Part shown: piece after piece, positions 25,926 to 38,009 of the stretch
Layout of the letters: each line of letters starts with the position of its first letter
Numbering within the stretch: the stretch's first letter is position 1
NCBI GenBank assembly: GCA_030710605.1
Contig: CP092886.1
Span: forward strand, 56,201,956 to 56,265,955
Origin: Cordylochernes scorpioides
Taxonomy: Eukaryota; Arthropoda; Arachnida; Pseudoscorpiones; Chernetidae
Length of the DNA: 64,000 nucleotides
Direction: 5' to 3'
The notes under the pieces: generated by a model
The model's input: the letters and a program-made list of their open reading frames with translations, nothing else
Told to the model about the DNA's origin: nothing
Database searches by the model: none
Program-made: the position numbers and the translations under genes

Positions 25926-26416
25926 AGAAGTGATAGAGAATTTTGACTACGAACAAAACGCTATTGAATTATATTATATCGACACATTTACACATTATAT
26001 TTAAGATATATAATTCTGCTCGATATAATAATTCCTGTGCATATTTTATAGCCGTCGCATCTTGTATATAATAATAACTAGGTCTCTCTGCAATTTCACC
26101 AAAATAAACATATTCGGCCACCCACTGTATACACATATTATACATATACGAACACACCTTTGTAAACACATATAGGAAATAATTTCTTTTGATATACGTG
26201 TATAAATCTGGGAAATAGATTTCATGAATAAACAAGAAAGGGACACTGGTCAGAATTCCATTAAGAAATAGCCCAGACTTCTTCCATTTTATACAATATT
26301 TGAAGAAATATAACAGCTCCAAGCCTATTTTTTCAGGCCAAAAAGTCATTTTTGTAGAATTGTTGTAAGATCCGAATATAAATCAATGTTTGTGCGTCTG
26401 TGTTTGCATGGGTATC

Positions 26417-26985
26417 CATATTACATTTGGTTGTTTGAGCAGGCGCCATTTATATTGTAATCTTGTACTCGGGCAGAGCTGGGCTGAAGGAGACAAAGCG
26501 TGGACTTAAATCTCCTCGGAACTTCCTTGGACCTAGCGACAATGGGAAGTACGTTCCCCCGAGGGGCTTTGGTATCTGTCATTTGTCTTTATATCCGACC
26601 AGTTACCTGTGTCGCGCGCTTTGTTTATACAACTTTAATTTATTAAATACTTTTGAAGCTTTGTTACAAAGGTATTTTAGAGGATAGAATACGCCACACA
26701 TGTAGAGAAGTACATGGACATAATATTACATTTGGATGTCTGACCAGGGGTCATTTATATTGTAATCGTGGGTTGGGCCGCACTGGAGGAGACAGAGCTG
26801 GGACTTAAATCTTCCTCGCGACACCGTCAAGTACGTTCCTCCGAGGCACTTCAAGGGGCTCTCTGCCTCCATTTGTCTCTATATCCGATCAGTTACCGGT
26901 TCCAATCTCTCTGTATACGACTGATATTTATTGAATATCTTTTGAGCATTTTTTGCCAAAGGTATTTTAGAAGACAGAATACAAT
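26417..26985. repeat. Two diverged direct copies of a ~270-bp sequence
   Basis: Copy one (26417-26690) and copy two (26727-26985) share ATTACATTTGG, CATTTATATTGTAATC, GGACTTAAATC, AAGTACGTTCC, TTTGTCT, TATATCCGA, CAGTTACC and AAGGTATTTTAGA in the same order. A TATA-like ATTTATATTG is near the start of each, so they could be LTR-like, but I cannot classify them. Confidence 0.75.
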
Positions 26986-27204
26986 GCATATGGGAAGGAC
27001 AGAGTGACATATGTATTTATTATCCGCAATTTTATTTTCAATTTATTCACAGTCGCCAAAGCCACTATCAGCTAATATTTTTGCAGTTTTTATTTAACTT
27101 GCTTCGATGTGTGTCGGTTCACAAATCTTATGATACATTTTTTACACAATGACAGTGCAACTATAAATGTTAAATTTTGTTCACTTGTTCAAACCTGAAG
27201 GCAA

Positions 27205-27430
27205 TGCAAATTGACAAAATCTCATACTTCTTGTTGGTCGGTAATGGAATAATTTCTATTTTTCCTTTTAAATTTTTGATATACTTGGAGAGAACCAAGA
27301 GGTTTGAAATTAGTACATTGATTCAAATCTAATTACATTGCAAGTGGACAAAATATCAGAATTCTGGGAGGTCGAAAATGGACTAATTTCTATTTATTTT
27401 CTAAATTTTCAAAATACTTCCAGGCACTAT
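27205..27430. repeat. Two diverged direct copies, ~90 bp each
   Basis: GACAAAATCTCA..GGTCGGTAATGGAATAATTTCTATTT (27213 on) is repeated as GACAAAATATCA..GGTCGAAAATGGACTAATTTCTATTT (27346 on), followed in both by TTTAAATTTT/CTAAATTTTC and ATACTT. Confidence 0.65.
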
Positions 27431-27580
27431 TGGACTACCACGAGATTGTTACAAGAGAGTGATTTCCTGAGGACAACACGTGTACATTACCGGCCCCCGC
27501 GCGATGACCACCCTCCTACTAATCCAAGAATAAACGCTAACTGGGCAGCATTTGACATGGAACATACGACTAAAAAATAA
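27424..27580 (+). other. Possible terminal exon (weak)
   Basis: After a T-rich tract and an acceptor-like CTTCCAG, one frame is open for about 50 codons, rich in Thr, Pro, Arg and Asn (LRTTRVHYRPPRDDHPPTN, then NANWAAFDMEH), to a TAA that overlaps an AATAAA. Base composition here is less AT-rich than around it. I do not recognise the protein. It could equally be a chance ORF. Confidence 0.15.
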
Positions 27581-27969
27581 ACTACTAAATTTAATTAATA
27601 CAAAATAGTTTTTTTAAAGATTCTATTAAAAATGTTCCAAAAAAATATAATATGAATATTTCAGCTATATCGCGATTGAACAATTAGATTTAGGAGACAA
27701 AATAAAAGCGGCGGTGTGGAACATTATCGTATAGCGAAGGAAATGAACTATTTAGCGAAACATAAAAACTTGTTAATCAGTTCTTCATATTATTATATCA
27801 CAGTAAGTTCTGAATTCATAACGATCGTGCCCAGACGCTTATATTTTGACTAATATAAATCTAATTGCTCAACACACAGGTATAGCTGGAATATGTATTT
27901 TCTCCCTTTTAGAGCATTTGAATAAAATATTTTGAACACTATTTTTATTAATTTTTTTTTTTAAATCAA

Positions 27970-29425
27970 AAAGATGTTCTCGTTCAGTTAGGTGGTTTTT
28001 CATTGTGGAGGTTTGGCTGGCTCATTTTGAGATTTTATTCTAATCACAAAGGTTATCGTTCATGGAGGTGGTCGATTATAAGAAGTTTGGCTGTATTTAT
28101 TTCCCAAAATGCTCGTTCCGTTATGGATTCTCCCATCATATGGGATCGCTTATAGGAGGTTTGGCTGTATTTATTTCCCAAAATGCTCGTTCCGTTATGG
28201 ATTCTCTCATCATATGGGATTGCTTATAGGAGGTTTGGCTGTATTTATTTCCCAAAATGCTCGTTCCGTTATGGATTCTCCCATCATATGGGATCGCTTA
28301 TAGGAGGTTTGGCTGTATTTATTTCCCAAAATGCTCGTTCCGTTATGGATTCTCTCATCATATGGGATTGCTTATAGGAGGTTTGGCTGTATTTATTTCC
28401 CAAAATGCTCGTTCCGTTATGGATTCTCCCATCATATGGGATCGCTTATAGGAGGTTTGGCTGTATTTATTTCCCAAAATGCTCGTTCCGTTATGGATTC
28501 TCCCATCATATGGGATCGCTTATAGGAAGTTTGGCTGTATTTATTTCCCAAAATGCTCGTTCCGTTATGGATTCTCCCATCATATGGGATCGCTTATAGG
28601 AGGTTTGGCTGTATTTATTTCCCAAAATGCTCGTTCCGTTATGGATTCTCCCATCATATGGGATCGCTTATAAGAGGTTTGGCTGTATTTATTTGCCAAA
28701 ATGCTCGTTCCGTTATGGATTCTCCCGTCATATGGGATCGCTTATAGGAGGTTTGGCTGTATTTATTTCCCAAAATGCTCGTTCCGTTATGGATTCTCTC
28801 ATCATATGGGATTGCTTATAGGAGGTTTGGCTGTATTTATTTCACAAAGGTGCTCGTTCAGATATATGGTCTCTCATCAAATGGGAGGTTATAGGAAGTT
28901 TGGCTGTGTTTATTTCACAAAGGTGCTCCTTCAATTATGGGGTCTCTCATCATATTGGATCGCTTATAGGAAGTTTGGCTGTATTTATTTCACAAAGGTG
29001 CTCGTTCAATTATATGGTCTCTCATCAAATGGGATCTCTTATAAAAAGTTTGGCTATATTTATTTCACAAATGTGCTCGTTCAGATAGGTAGTCTCTCAT
29101 CATATGGGATCGCTTATAGGAGGTTTGGCTGTGTTTATTTCACAAAGGTGCTCGTTCAGATAGGTAGTCTCTCATCATATGGGATCGCTTATAGGAGTTT
29201 TGGCTGTATTTATTTCACAAAGGTGCTCGTTCAGTTATAGGGTCTCTCATTATATGGGATCGATTATTGGAAGTTTGGCTGTATTTATTTCACAAAGGTG
29301 CTCGTTCAGTTATGGGGTCTCTCATTATATGGGATCGATTATTGGAAGTTTGGCTGTGTTTATTTCACAAAGGTGCTCGTTCAGATAGGTGGTCTATCAT
29401 CATATGGGATCGCTTATATGCATAG
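27970..29425. repeat. 74-bp tandem array, two subfamilies, ~18 units
   Basis: Units of AGGAGGTTTGGCTGTATTTA, TTTCCCAAAATGCTCGTTCC, GTTATGGATTCTCCCATCAT, ATGGGATCGCTTAT recur at exactly 74 bp from ~28083 to ~28855. A second subfamily (TTTCACAAAGGTGCTCGTTCA, GTCTCTCATCATATGGGATC) runs to 29425. The first units also alternate TCCCATC/GGATCGC with TCTCATC/GGATTGC. The leading edge (27970-28080) is degenerate. Overlapping short ORFs here are repeat artefacts. Confidence 0.96.
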
Positions 29426-32259
29426 CTTTGATACTATCGCTTTAATTGCATTTATTTTTATATATGTGCGCGATTTCTAATTTTTAATTTCCAAATAAGT
29501 GTATATCTGGTCAGGAAAATTAAAGTGGGAAATAGCCTCAGCTACTTTTGTTTCTATGGATGAATCCCGAATCTGTTTATTCAGCAATCAGGCCGAGTTT
29601 ACATTTACTAAAAGCTGAGAACACATTAAAAATGTAAAGGGCAATCTACAAAGTGGTATATAATGGGTTTGAAAAATATTTAGCTAAAATAAATGTTGTT
29701 TGCTTCTCTATTTTTTGTAGGACTCCTAATGCTGGCTGCCCTAAGGCTATTTGAAACAGAAAATCACCATGGCCCTCATAATGTGGCAGACGATGAAAAT
29801 TATTTTCTCAAAACATTCTATTATGGCATAGAAAGAGTGAAATTATTTGTCATACTCAGATTTACAATTTAAAAAATCTTATTTCTTTTCCTTTCAAATA
29901 TTTTGGTTAAATAAAATATGTGAGGGTTTTTTAAATATGTTAATTCAGTATAGGCGTACCCAGTATTTCTTTTGAGAAGAGAAGTGATTACAATTTTTTT
30001 TTAATTAACGGAAGACAACCAAATGATTGACTGTTCTTGAAAATCCACATTTTCTATTTTGTAGAACTTAGGCATGAAGAAGCGAACGATTGAAGCATAC
30101 AATTGAATCAGGATCGAGAGAGATAAGCTCGGGAATTTACTTGAAACAAATCGGCCAGTCAGGTTTTAGGCCTAAAGCTGGATAAAGACATCCGGAGGAG
30201 ATTATGGCAAAACTAAGCATTTTCAATAGAAGAAACAAATAAATATCTTTTTGATTCTTGTGGTTTTGTTACAATTCACGAAAGTATATCAAACATTCGA
30301 GGTATGCTCAAATTATCCAAGGAATAGTGTCAAGGTAATAAAAACATCAATAAAACAAAGGATTTGTTTATTTTTCAAATAAATGCCTTTCTTTGAGTTT
30401 TAGAATGACTCGTTGAGGAGCATTTTAGAACCGCCCCGGACTAAATATCTTTGAGTTGGATTGGCTCTGATTTAGGGTCTTGTTTATGTGTAAGGTATAG
30501 AAGGTAAAATTGAATGTAAGCACAATAGTAAGAATATCTTTTCATCCTTCCATCTGTCAACCTGACCGACGTCTCGACGCCGTTCTTATATCTTTATCTA
30601 AGTAGCCTTTCAGGTACGCGCACAAAACGGTGCGAGAGCGTGAATGGATGTTTGCTATATGCGAAAATATATGGGTGTATGTGATAAAATAATAAAAATA
30701 AATAAATGTATGTCTATAAGCATATTGCATGTTTGCGTGTGTAGATTGAATGTGGTTGTATATGTATTTATGAGCCTATAGAGTGAGTGTGGATGTACAT
30801 GTATGCCTGCGTGTGTTTTATATGTGCATGCATATATATATATTATATAATCTAACAACTTAAATATTTCTATATTTTAAAATATATATATCTTATTTTT
30901 ATTCATTGATAATTCTACTTTTGTTATCCTCGTTTTTAGAATGACTTTCAGTTTTGTTGTAAATATGTGTAGTTAACATATCTATCTTTTTGAATCACTA
31001 ATACTCGTATATGATTAACTTTATAAATACTATATAATGTGAAAATAACTAATGTGTAATATTTCATCAAGTAATTGAAAATAAAAGCTACTTGATGGCA
31101 AATAATTCTCTTTTTTTTTTATCACGACTGCACCTTCAACCCTTTATCTTATCGATCCTTTGTCTTATCAACCCTTTATCTAACAACAAACAAATTATTT
31201 ATAACATATATATACAATTTGTGTGTGCGTAAGTTGCATGGTTATGTTTATATTTATTTATATTTTATTATTTATTTGACCAAATATATTTTCAAGTCAA
31301 AATTACAACAACAAAAAAAAAAAACACTTACATATATTTACCTGAATTTTAAAATGTTAAAATTTATAGTTATTTATAATTTGTAAACATTTAAGTTATC
31401 TACAATTGTGGTTTATATTTAGGTGAAACTACAATAAAAGTTTCAAAGATATATATCTTATATTGTGCCATTTGTCTATGTATTGGGGTGTCAGAAAGAT
31501 ATGAAAACGTGTGTTTTTCGGTGTTACACCACTACAACTAGGCTGATTTGGAGTTTTCTCGATAAGAAAGAAATGGAGACATTCAAAATGTAGCTGAGGA
31601 GTTCAATGCCAAATTCTGCAGCGCAGTATGTTGTGAAACAATGACTCCAAGGTACACGAGGTAATTATTCCAGGGGACGTAGGGCCGGAGAAAGGAAGAC
31701 GTCATCTAAATAAGCGAACTTCCAATCCATTTCTCCGGGAGAAGCACCATTAGAGTCGTCTCGTCGGATAATGACCTGAGAGATCACTTTCAACTCCCAA
31801 ATCTTCTCTTTTGATTCCAAAGCATTAGAATAACGATGCCTTAACTGCCCAAATTAAGCCCTAGTTGGACTTTAAAGGAAAAAAAGAAGGGAAATGTAAA
31901 TAGGTTTGAGGCATGTAAGAGCAAAGTTAAAGACTTGGTAATGTCATTGGACATTTGACTTTCAAATGTCCAGGAAGGTCGCTCGAGGGAATAGGCTGGC
32001 TACCTGATGGATGGAAGTTTATTGGCGGAGCAACTAAATAGCTTCCATTTCCAATGAGATGGATGGGACCTCCCACGTAACCTATACTGATAAAACCCAT
32101 TATTCTAATACTTTTAAAATATAAAGTTTAAAGAGAATACAATTTTATAGGAACACTAAAACATTGTATATAAAATAACGCAGTAACCATTAGAGTTTAT
32201 AGAGAGAATGAATGTTATAAAAAGTGTGAATGATCTATAACAATAAAAAATAGTCCAGA
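29426..32259. other. AT-rich non-genic stretch
   Basis: I see no coding similarity, RNA gene or transposon end. Low-complexity TA and TG tracts occur at 30650-30850 and 31190-31330. A more balanced, apparently unique island lies at about 31540-32090. Confidence 0.55.
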
Positions 32260-32966
32260 AGATAGAGGTTGCCTGGCCGGTATTCATATTTCTATGAAAA
32301 ATAGATACTTCGGCCAGTTAGAGTTTTTTTATTTTCTCAACGTTTGACGAAGACAAAATATTTTGTCGAAACGTTGAGAAAATAAAAAAAAACTCTAACT
32401 GGTCGAAGTGTCTATTTTTCATAGAAATAAAAATAGTGTTGTAAATGAAATTGGTTTAAATTCCTCTCACATCGTAGTGTATAGCATCAATCGCAAATAG
32501 CAAGCCTGGTGTAAACTTTGGTATGATATCTAATATTATGGGTAAAATTATTTAACTGATGCACAGTAAATTATTAAATTGCCATAGAAAAAAGAACTAA
32601 ATTTGAACCCACGGTTTTCTAATTATAAATATGTAGAAGTTTGGCGGGACCATCATTTTGTCGGAACGTCAGCGATGTTTATATTCAGCCAAACTCGGAA
32701 AATTAACAGATGATCCTACTTTAATACCTTTGCTTTAAACCAAGAAGCTCAATAGGGATCCCAGTGAGACAAAATGATAACATTTTCATCATTCATCAAC
32801 TCTGATTATGAGAATAATTTCTAACGCTTTGCCAGATGTTTTAATTTTTGTTCGCTCCTGACGAGGACAAAATATTTTTGTCGAAATGTCGAGACAATAA
32901 AAAGATTTATTGGTCGAAGTAACTTTTATTTGAAGAACTATGAATGCCGGCCAGGCAGCCTCTATC
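32260..32966. mobile_element. Fold-back (snapback) element, 707 bp
   Basis: Ends are inverted: 32260-32286 (AGATAGAGGTTGCCTGGCCGG) against 32940-32966 (CCGGCCAGGCAGCCTCTATCT), about 27 bp with two mismatches. Next to the left end sits a nearly perfect palindrome with no loop (arms 32288-32359 and 32360-32429, centre GACAAAATATTTTGTC). The right part (32858-32940) repeats the same tail in single copy. There is no ORF of note, so it would be non-autonomous. Target-site duplications were not identified. Confidence 0.7.
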
Positions 32967-34092
32967 TTTACGATAACTCTGATTATGTTATTTCAATTTA
33001 ATGAAAGATAAACTTTTGCAACCAAAATGAAACGATAGATGAATTATTGGGAGAACCTGCCTTATCAGAAGTAGAACACTTACAGACTAAGTTAGTGAAA
33101 GTTTGGAAGGGTTCAACACCGTCGAGTCAGACTTCATAATAAATATCCTTATTTGTTTCTTTAGTTATATTAATATTCCTTTCACACATGAAATAAAAGC
33201 TAAAACAATTAGAGCTGAAAATTATTTTAGATAAATTTTCTGCGATCTAACAGGAATCGCAGTTAGTTTTCGTCTAAACAAAATGATCTACGATAATGTA
33301 TTTTGAGTCAAACTTCTTTCCTAAACCTCTTCAACATTCTTCAGAATAAATGAATGGAACATAACTTTGGCCAAAATCTCCATATCTAAATGAGAGAGAG
33401 TATTTTGCATTAATTCTCATAATTTCGAAAGAAAAAAATAATGAGAAGATTTAAAATATATGATTTATATAAGGCAAATACTTCTAATAGGTTTTCTCAA
33501 GCTCAATTTTCTAAGCTGCTATTACTACTAAATTGATTGTTCTGCCTGCATGACCAGAACTTGGAGCTTTAGTTCAGTGATGATGTTGAACTCCATAAAG
33601 CAGGAATGATCTTAGTGAAATTAAAAACAAACGGAGAATATTGCTCAAAGTTGATCAATGAAGTTCAAGTCCAGTATTCACTCACGAGTATATCAGTATC
33701 TTCCAATATTATAACCTCTGTGAAATCTTTAGGACAAAATAAGAAACGCAACCTCGGAGGCTTTATTATTTTGTCCTAAATATATCAGTATCTATCTTAT
33801 ATACCATTGTTGTTCACGGCTGAACTAGTTCACAGATTACCGTGCATTTGCAGGCCGCATCAGAATACCTATGTTTCAACCTTTAGGTACTATGCTTTGC
33901 CCGAAAATACATCTATGTGGTTCACATGGATGGAAATAGATCCAGCTAGGTTTAATGCATAAAAAGAACAATGCACCTTTTTTTAATACCTGATTTCAAA
34001 GGAGAGTAAAGTACTTTATGAACATAGCTGTGATTATTGAGACTAGCTACAAAATTTTCCCAAGTTCATATATAGGCGGTAGAATCCAAGTA
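32967..34092. other. Non-genic stretch with one hairpin
   Basis: No gene seen. A 15-bp perfect inverted repeat (TTTAGGACAAAATAA at 33728-33742 with its complement at 33766-33780) flanks 23 bp containing GAAACGCAACCTCGGAGG. Confidence 0.55.
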
Positions 34093-35117
34093 CAGTAATC
34101 CCTCGCTAAGACGAACTCAACGGGAGAACGAAATACCCTTTTCGTCTTAAAAGAATATATACCGAATTCGTATAAACCGAATTCGTATTAGACGAATTGA
34201 ATTCGTGGTATCCGGGGGTTGTACTTATGAACTACTGATGAGTAAGAAAACTACATTTCTGAGGAATAACGAATAAATTTATTTGAAAACAATATTAATG
34301 AAAATATTTTATAATTTTAAGGAACAACAATTATGTATATGTATGTACATAAAGTATTTTATTTTGAAAGACAATATGGATAATATAATCACAATGTAAG
34401 GCAATAACATGAGAATATAAGTTTATTTTAAAACACAAATAAAAAAGAACAACAAAAGAAACAACTTACATAATATACTTGGTACATACAATGTTTATGT
34501 GTATGCAGCATATGCAGTATGCATAGAGTATCCTATATCTGGGTTTTCTCTGCAGGCTTCAGAAAGTCTGTTATAGTTTTTTGGTGGTATTTGATTGGGC
34601 ACTGTTTCAGACACTCCCTTCTTATTTTATCCAGGTCATCTTCAAAATGACCGCTCCTTGGCTGCTGGCTGGCAGGGGTCACCATGGCCCCTACATTTAT
34701 CAGTCGAGAAAAACAGCAATACTGGCACAATAGAGTCGAAATTTTCCACTGATTGAGTACATGGAACGACCCCAAGGGGATGGTTTCATAGAAAATGAGT
34801 CATCATAACAAACAAAGGACGAATGTTTACACAAAAGACAAAGAGAGCCAATACTTGATATCAACGACGTTTTTGTTGTTTTAATAGTTTATTGTTTTAC
34901 TTATAACTCGCCTTTAAAAACATATTAGAATTCGTTTTAAACCGATTGATTAGTTCTGCTGGGGGCTAAATTTAATTCGTATTTCGTCATAACCGAATAT
35001 TTCGTCTTAACCGGCAAAATCTCTTTGGAAAGCATTGAAATTTAACGGGGGAAAAGAAACGGTTCGCGCAAACCGAGAGTTCGTATAATCCGAGTTCGTG
35101 ATAACGAGGAATTACTG
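34093..35117 (-). mobile_element. Tigger/pogo-like DNA transposon, decayed
   Basis: Terminal inverted repeats of 24 bp (CAGTAATCCCTCGCTAAG... at the left; ...CGAGGAATTACTG at the right) with five mismatches are flanked by TA on both sides (34091-34092, 35118-35119), the target duplication of Tc1/mariner elements. Subterminal AATTCGT/ACGAATT motifs recur inside both ends. The 1025-bp length is too short for a full transposase. A short ORF in the middle resembles the C-terminus of Tigger transposases. Confidence 0.85.
34533..34775 (-). pseudogene. Tigger-like transposase C-terminal remnant
   Basis: An 80-codon minus-strand ORF ends with KTITDFLKPAEKTQI. Tigger/pogo transposases often end in a similar ITDFF/LDSFF-type tail after an acidic region, and this ORF has EDDLDKIRREC before it. 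No DDE catalytic residues lie in this fragment. The assignment depends on the surrounding terminal repeats more than on the peptide itself. Confidence 0.5.
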
Positions 35118-38009
35118 TAGTTCGTTGTTCACATACATATTGAACGTAAAACTGGAGCAGTGTCCTTGTGCTGACGAGTGACATGGGCTGAAACCATGTC
35201 TGAACATTTTCCTTTGTAAACTTGTAACAGATGGTGTTGGGGCAAATATAAACGGTGTGAATAATCTCTGTGCAGAAAGATTCTAAAATAATATCTCTCA
35301 CTGATTTTCATTCTTTTGATTATGAATATTATCGGACCAGACGACCCTCAGTGGGATTCGTCTGATGGAAATAATATTTAGAATTTTTCCCTATTGACCT
35401 TATATATCTTATATATACGATTAATAAAATTATATTCAATATCAATCTCTCTCTTTCCGCATTCTTACCTTCCTATTTATGAACCTTTTGGTAAAGATAT
35501 AAAAAACAGCGTAAAGGTTTATATATTTGACCACTATATATAATAATAAAAAAATCAGTTAAACAAATATATCATGTCTTATCTTCCGCTCCAATAGGGA
35601 AGCCATCCTTCTGTTTTTTCATAGCCTCTCCAAGTTTATGTACGCGCTCCTTGAGAACTCATCCTATTCCTTACAATTTATTCTGTAATAGCTATTTTCT
35701 CAGCTGGAAACACATAGCTATGGACTATCTCTCGTATAAGTGCGTATTAGGTCAATATTAAAGTTTACTTGTATAAGGGTCATTAGGTTTTAAAGAATAT
35801 GTCTTACATATTTGTTAGAAAAGTGTATTGAAGAATTACTGCATCAACTTAGGAAACAGTTCTCCCTTCTTATTAGTAGATTTGACTTACTTAGGGATGT
35901 TATGAGGGGTCAATCGGTTTTAAAATGATATTTTTCGGTTTAATTTGGCTCTTCATTATTAATATAAACCTGAGAATCTCGAGTTAATGTATTTTCTACG
36001 GCACATTGGTTGCCGCGCCCAAGTTTGTGGCAGTTATTGCCTGACCGAGATTTATCGTCAAGCCTGAGATTATTGTGAAGGAGAAATATAAGGAGAGCCA
36101 TATCTCCTCTAATGCCCGTTGTCCGGCCGGACAGGTGCAAATGTAATCAAGCTGAGAGGGCGTCTTCCTAATAGGCCGGAGTTTGTTAGCCGCTAAGTTA
36201 TGGCCGGAGATAAAGCGCGACGTCTGGAATATGAATATAAATTTGGAGAGCGGAGGCAAAATGCCTTTGTTTTCTACGAGCAGAGAAATGCATTTAGTTT
36301 TTTTCTGATCATAAACTAGAAAGGCTAGAAGTGTTTATGGCTTTTTTGAAGAAAAATTCTCTTATTTATCTCTTCTTGACATTTTTTCATGTCCCTAGTT
36401 TCTCTAATAAATAAATATCTAGACGGATGGCCGTGTCGACATTTTGTCCCCAATATATCTCGCCCGTTAGAGCTTTCTTAGAGATTTTAGTGGTGATAGA
36501 TTATATTGGTTTTTGAGATCTCTCTAACGGCTTAATATGGTGGCATAATGGTAAGCCTAAGGCTTTGCACAGCCGCCAGCCTAAGTTATAGCAGCTTAAT
36601 ATAGTGGCATATTTAACAAGACGTCTCTAGAGTAGCCACACAATAGAGGGGCTTAGCACAACGTGGCCACAGTTGGGACATCAATCAATAATTTGCAGGA
36701 AGCGACGACATAAAAGTTGCGCTATGGCGTCATCTGGAATTTATTGCTGGCAGGAGGTTAATTGGCGACGGACGGCCTTCTTCTACCTAGCTCGCCTGAC
36801 TCATCGCTCCTGCTTGCCTTGCAGTCGTAGCGATTACCCTGACTTAGAAAAATAGATCACAAACATGTTGTTTCTAGGCAAATTTTGAATATTTATAATT
36901 AAAACAAAGATGCACAAGCACGAAATTACAGAAAACACTATTAAGAGTATTGGAAGGTATAATTATTGTGTGTCAGAGCTTTCCTGGGACCGTCGCAGCT
37001 ATACTGTTTGAACATTGAATGAACTTCTCTTTGCGATCTGGAACTATATGAACCCGCCTTTTCAAAACCCTACGACACGTGGGTGGGTGAATTGCTAACA
37101 AGCATATCGTTGTCGTTTTATTGATACTCTTTAAGATTTATAAAACATGCTAAAAGGTACAACTTCCTTAATTTTTGTCCATGAGCGTACATCCGCTATT
37201 TAGAAAGGAGTTCAAAGTCGAATATCAATTACTTAAATAAATTCACGTATATAAATCACGTGTGCATGAGGTTTATTTGACTCCTGAACGCAACCATTGT
37301 CTTTGAATAAATGCCTGAAAAATTATATTTTCTCACATTTACAAATTTTACCGATTGGGAATAGAAAAGACCTATTCGAAGGCAAAAGCCATGACCATCT
37401 GAAAGTTATTTCTCTACGCTCTTCAGCATTTTCTCAGCAGTGTATAGGTGCCTATTGATGGTTAATTTTCAGCCAATTTCAGATATGCATTTATCTACAT
37501 TAGACCATTTGATGTTGTGGCTTGTTTAATTGGTTAGAATTATAATCGTGTGAATATTTATATATAATTGAAATGAGGCTGACTAAAACCAAAAAAAAAA
37601 TGTAGGAGCACGCATACAAAATGTATCTTTAAAAAATTCTTCCACTAAATGCTATTAAAAAAAAGATTGATCTTGTATCATATTAATAGTTTTAAGTACT
37701 CTTATAATCAATTAAAGAAATAATCCCTTGTAACAATATTGAGTAAAAATATCAGGCCTCTAGAGAAAGGTATATTTTCTGATATTTTAATCTCTAGCTT
37801 TCGGGCCCGACTGCCTTTCTACAAGATAAAACACCGTACAATGATTCGCCAATAGAACACGAGTTAAAATATAATCAAATACTATTTCACATAATTAACA
37901 AAAAATCTGTAGATATAAAATTGATGAAAAATACTGCATCAGATTGCGGATTCGCTAATGCCCTGATGGAGAAGAAGTCTTCTTTACATGACGTAACCAA
38001 TATATTGAG
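35118..38009. other. Non-genic stretch
   Basis: No gene recognised. A balanced, unique-looking island is at 35980-36260 (GTTGTCCGGCCGGACAGGTGC and nearby). A tRNA-like fragment is at 36532-36595. A minus-strand retroelement-tail-like phrase (GAAAGGCAGTCGGGCCCGAAAG) lies around 37785-37825, next to an inverted AAAATATCAG/CTGATATTTT pair. The rest is AT-rich. Confidence 0.55.
36532..36595 (+). other. tRNA-like fragment, possible SINE head
   Basis: GGTGGCATAATGGTAAGCC resembles the D-arm/A-box region of a tRNA (tRNA-Gly type), followed by GGCTTTGCACAGCC, which can form an anticodon-like arm. A good B box (GGTTCRANYC) is not present; the sequence at that place is AAGTTATAGC. It may be a decayed tRNA-derived SINE. 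Confidence 0.25.

Larger units (their letters stand above)
25926..27969. other. Non-genic stretch with diverged duplications
   Basis: No recognised gene. It contains a ~305-bp duplication (26417-26985), a ~130-bp duplication (27205-27430), one weak exon-like ORF (27424-27580) and AT-rich filler. Confidence 0.55.

Noticed and set aside
13215-26004. Repetitive protein genes in the satellite
   Set aside because: Open frames follow from a unit length divisible by three; stops and indels recur in fixed unit types, and there is no gene context.
32592-32720. tRNA-derived SINE head on the minus strand (GTGGGTTCAAATTT as B box)
   Set aside because: No matching A box or tRNA fold upstream.
35940-36259. 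Overlapping minus-strand ORFs in the balanced island
   Set aside because: Short, with no domain; no splice or start context favours coding.
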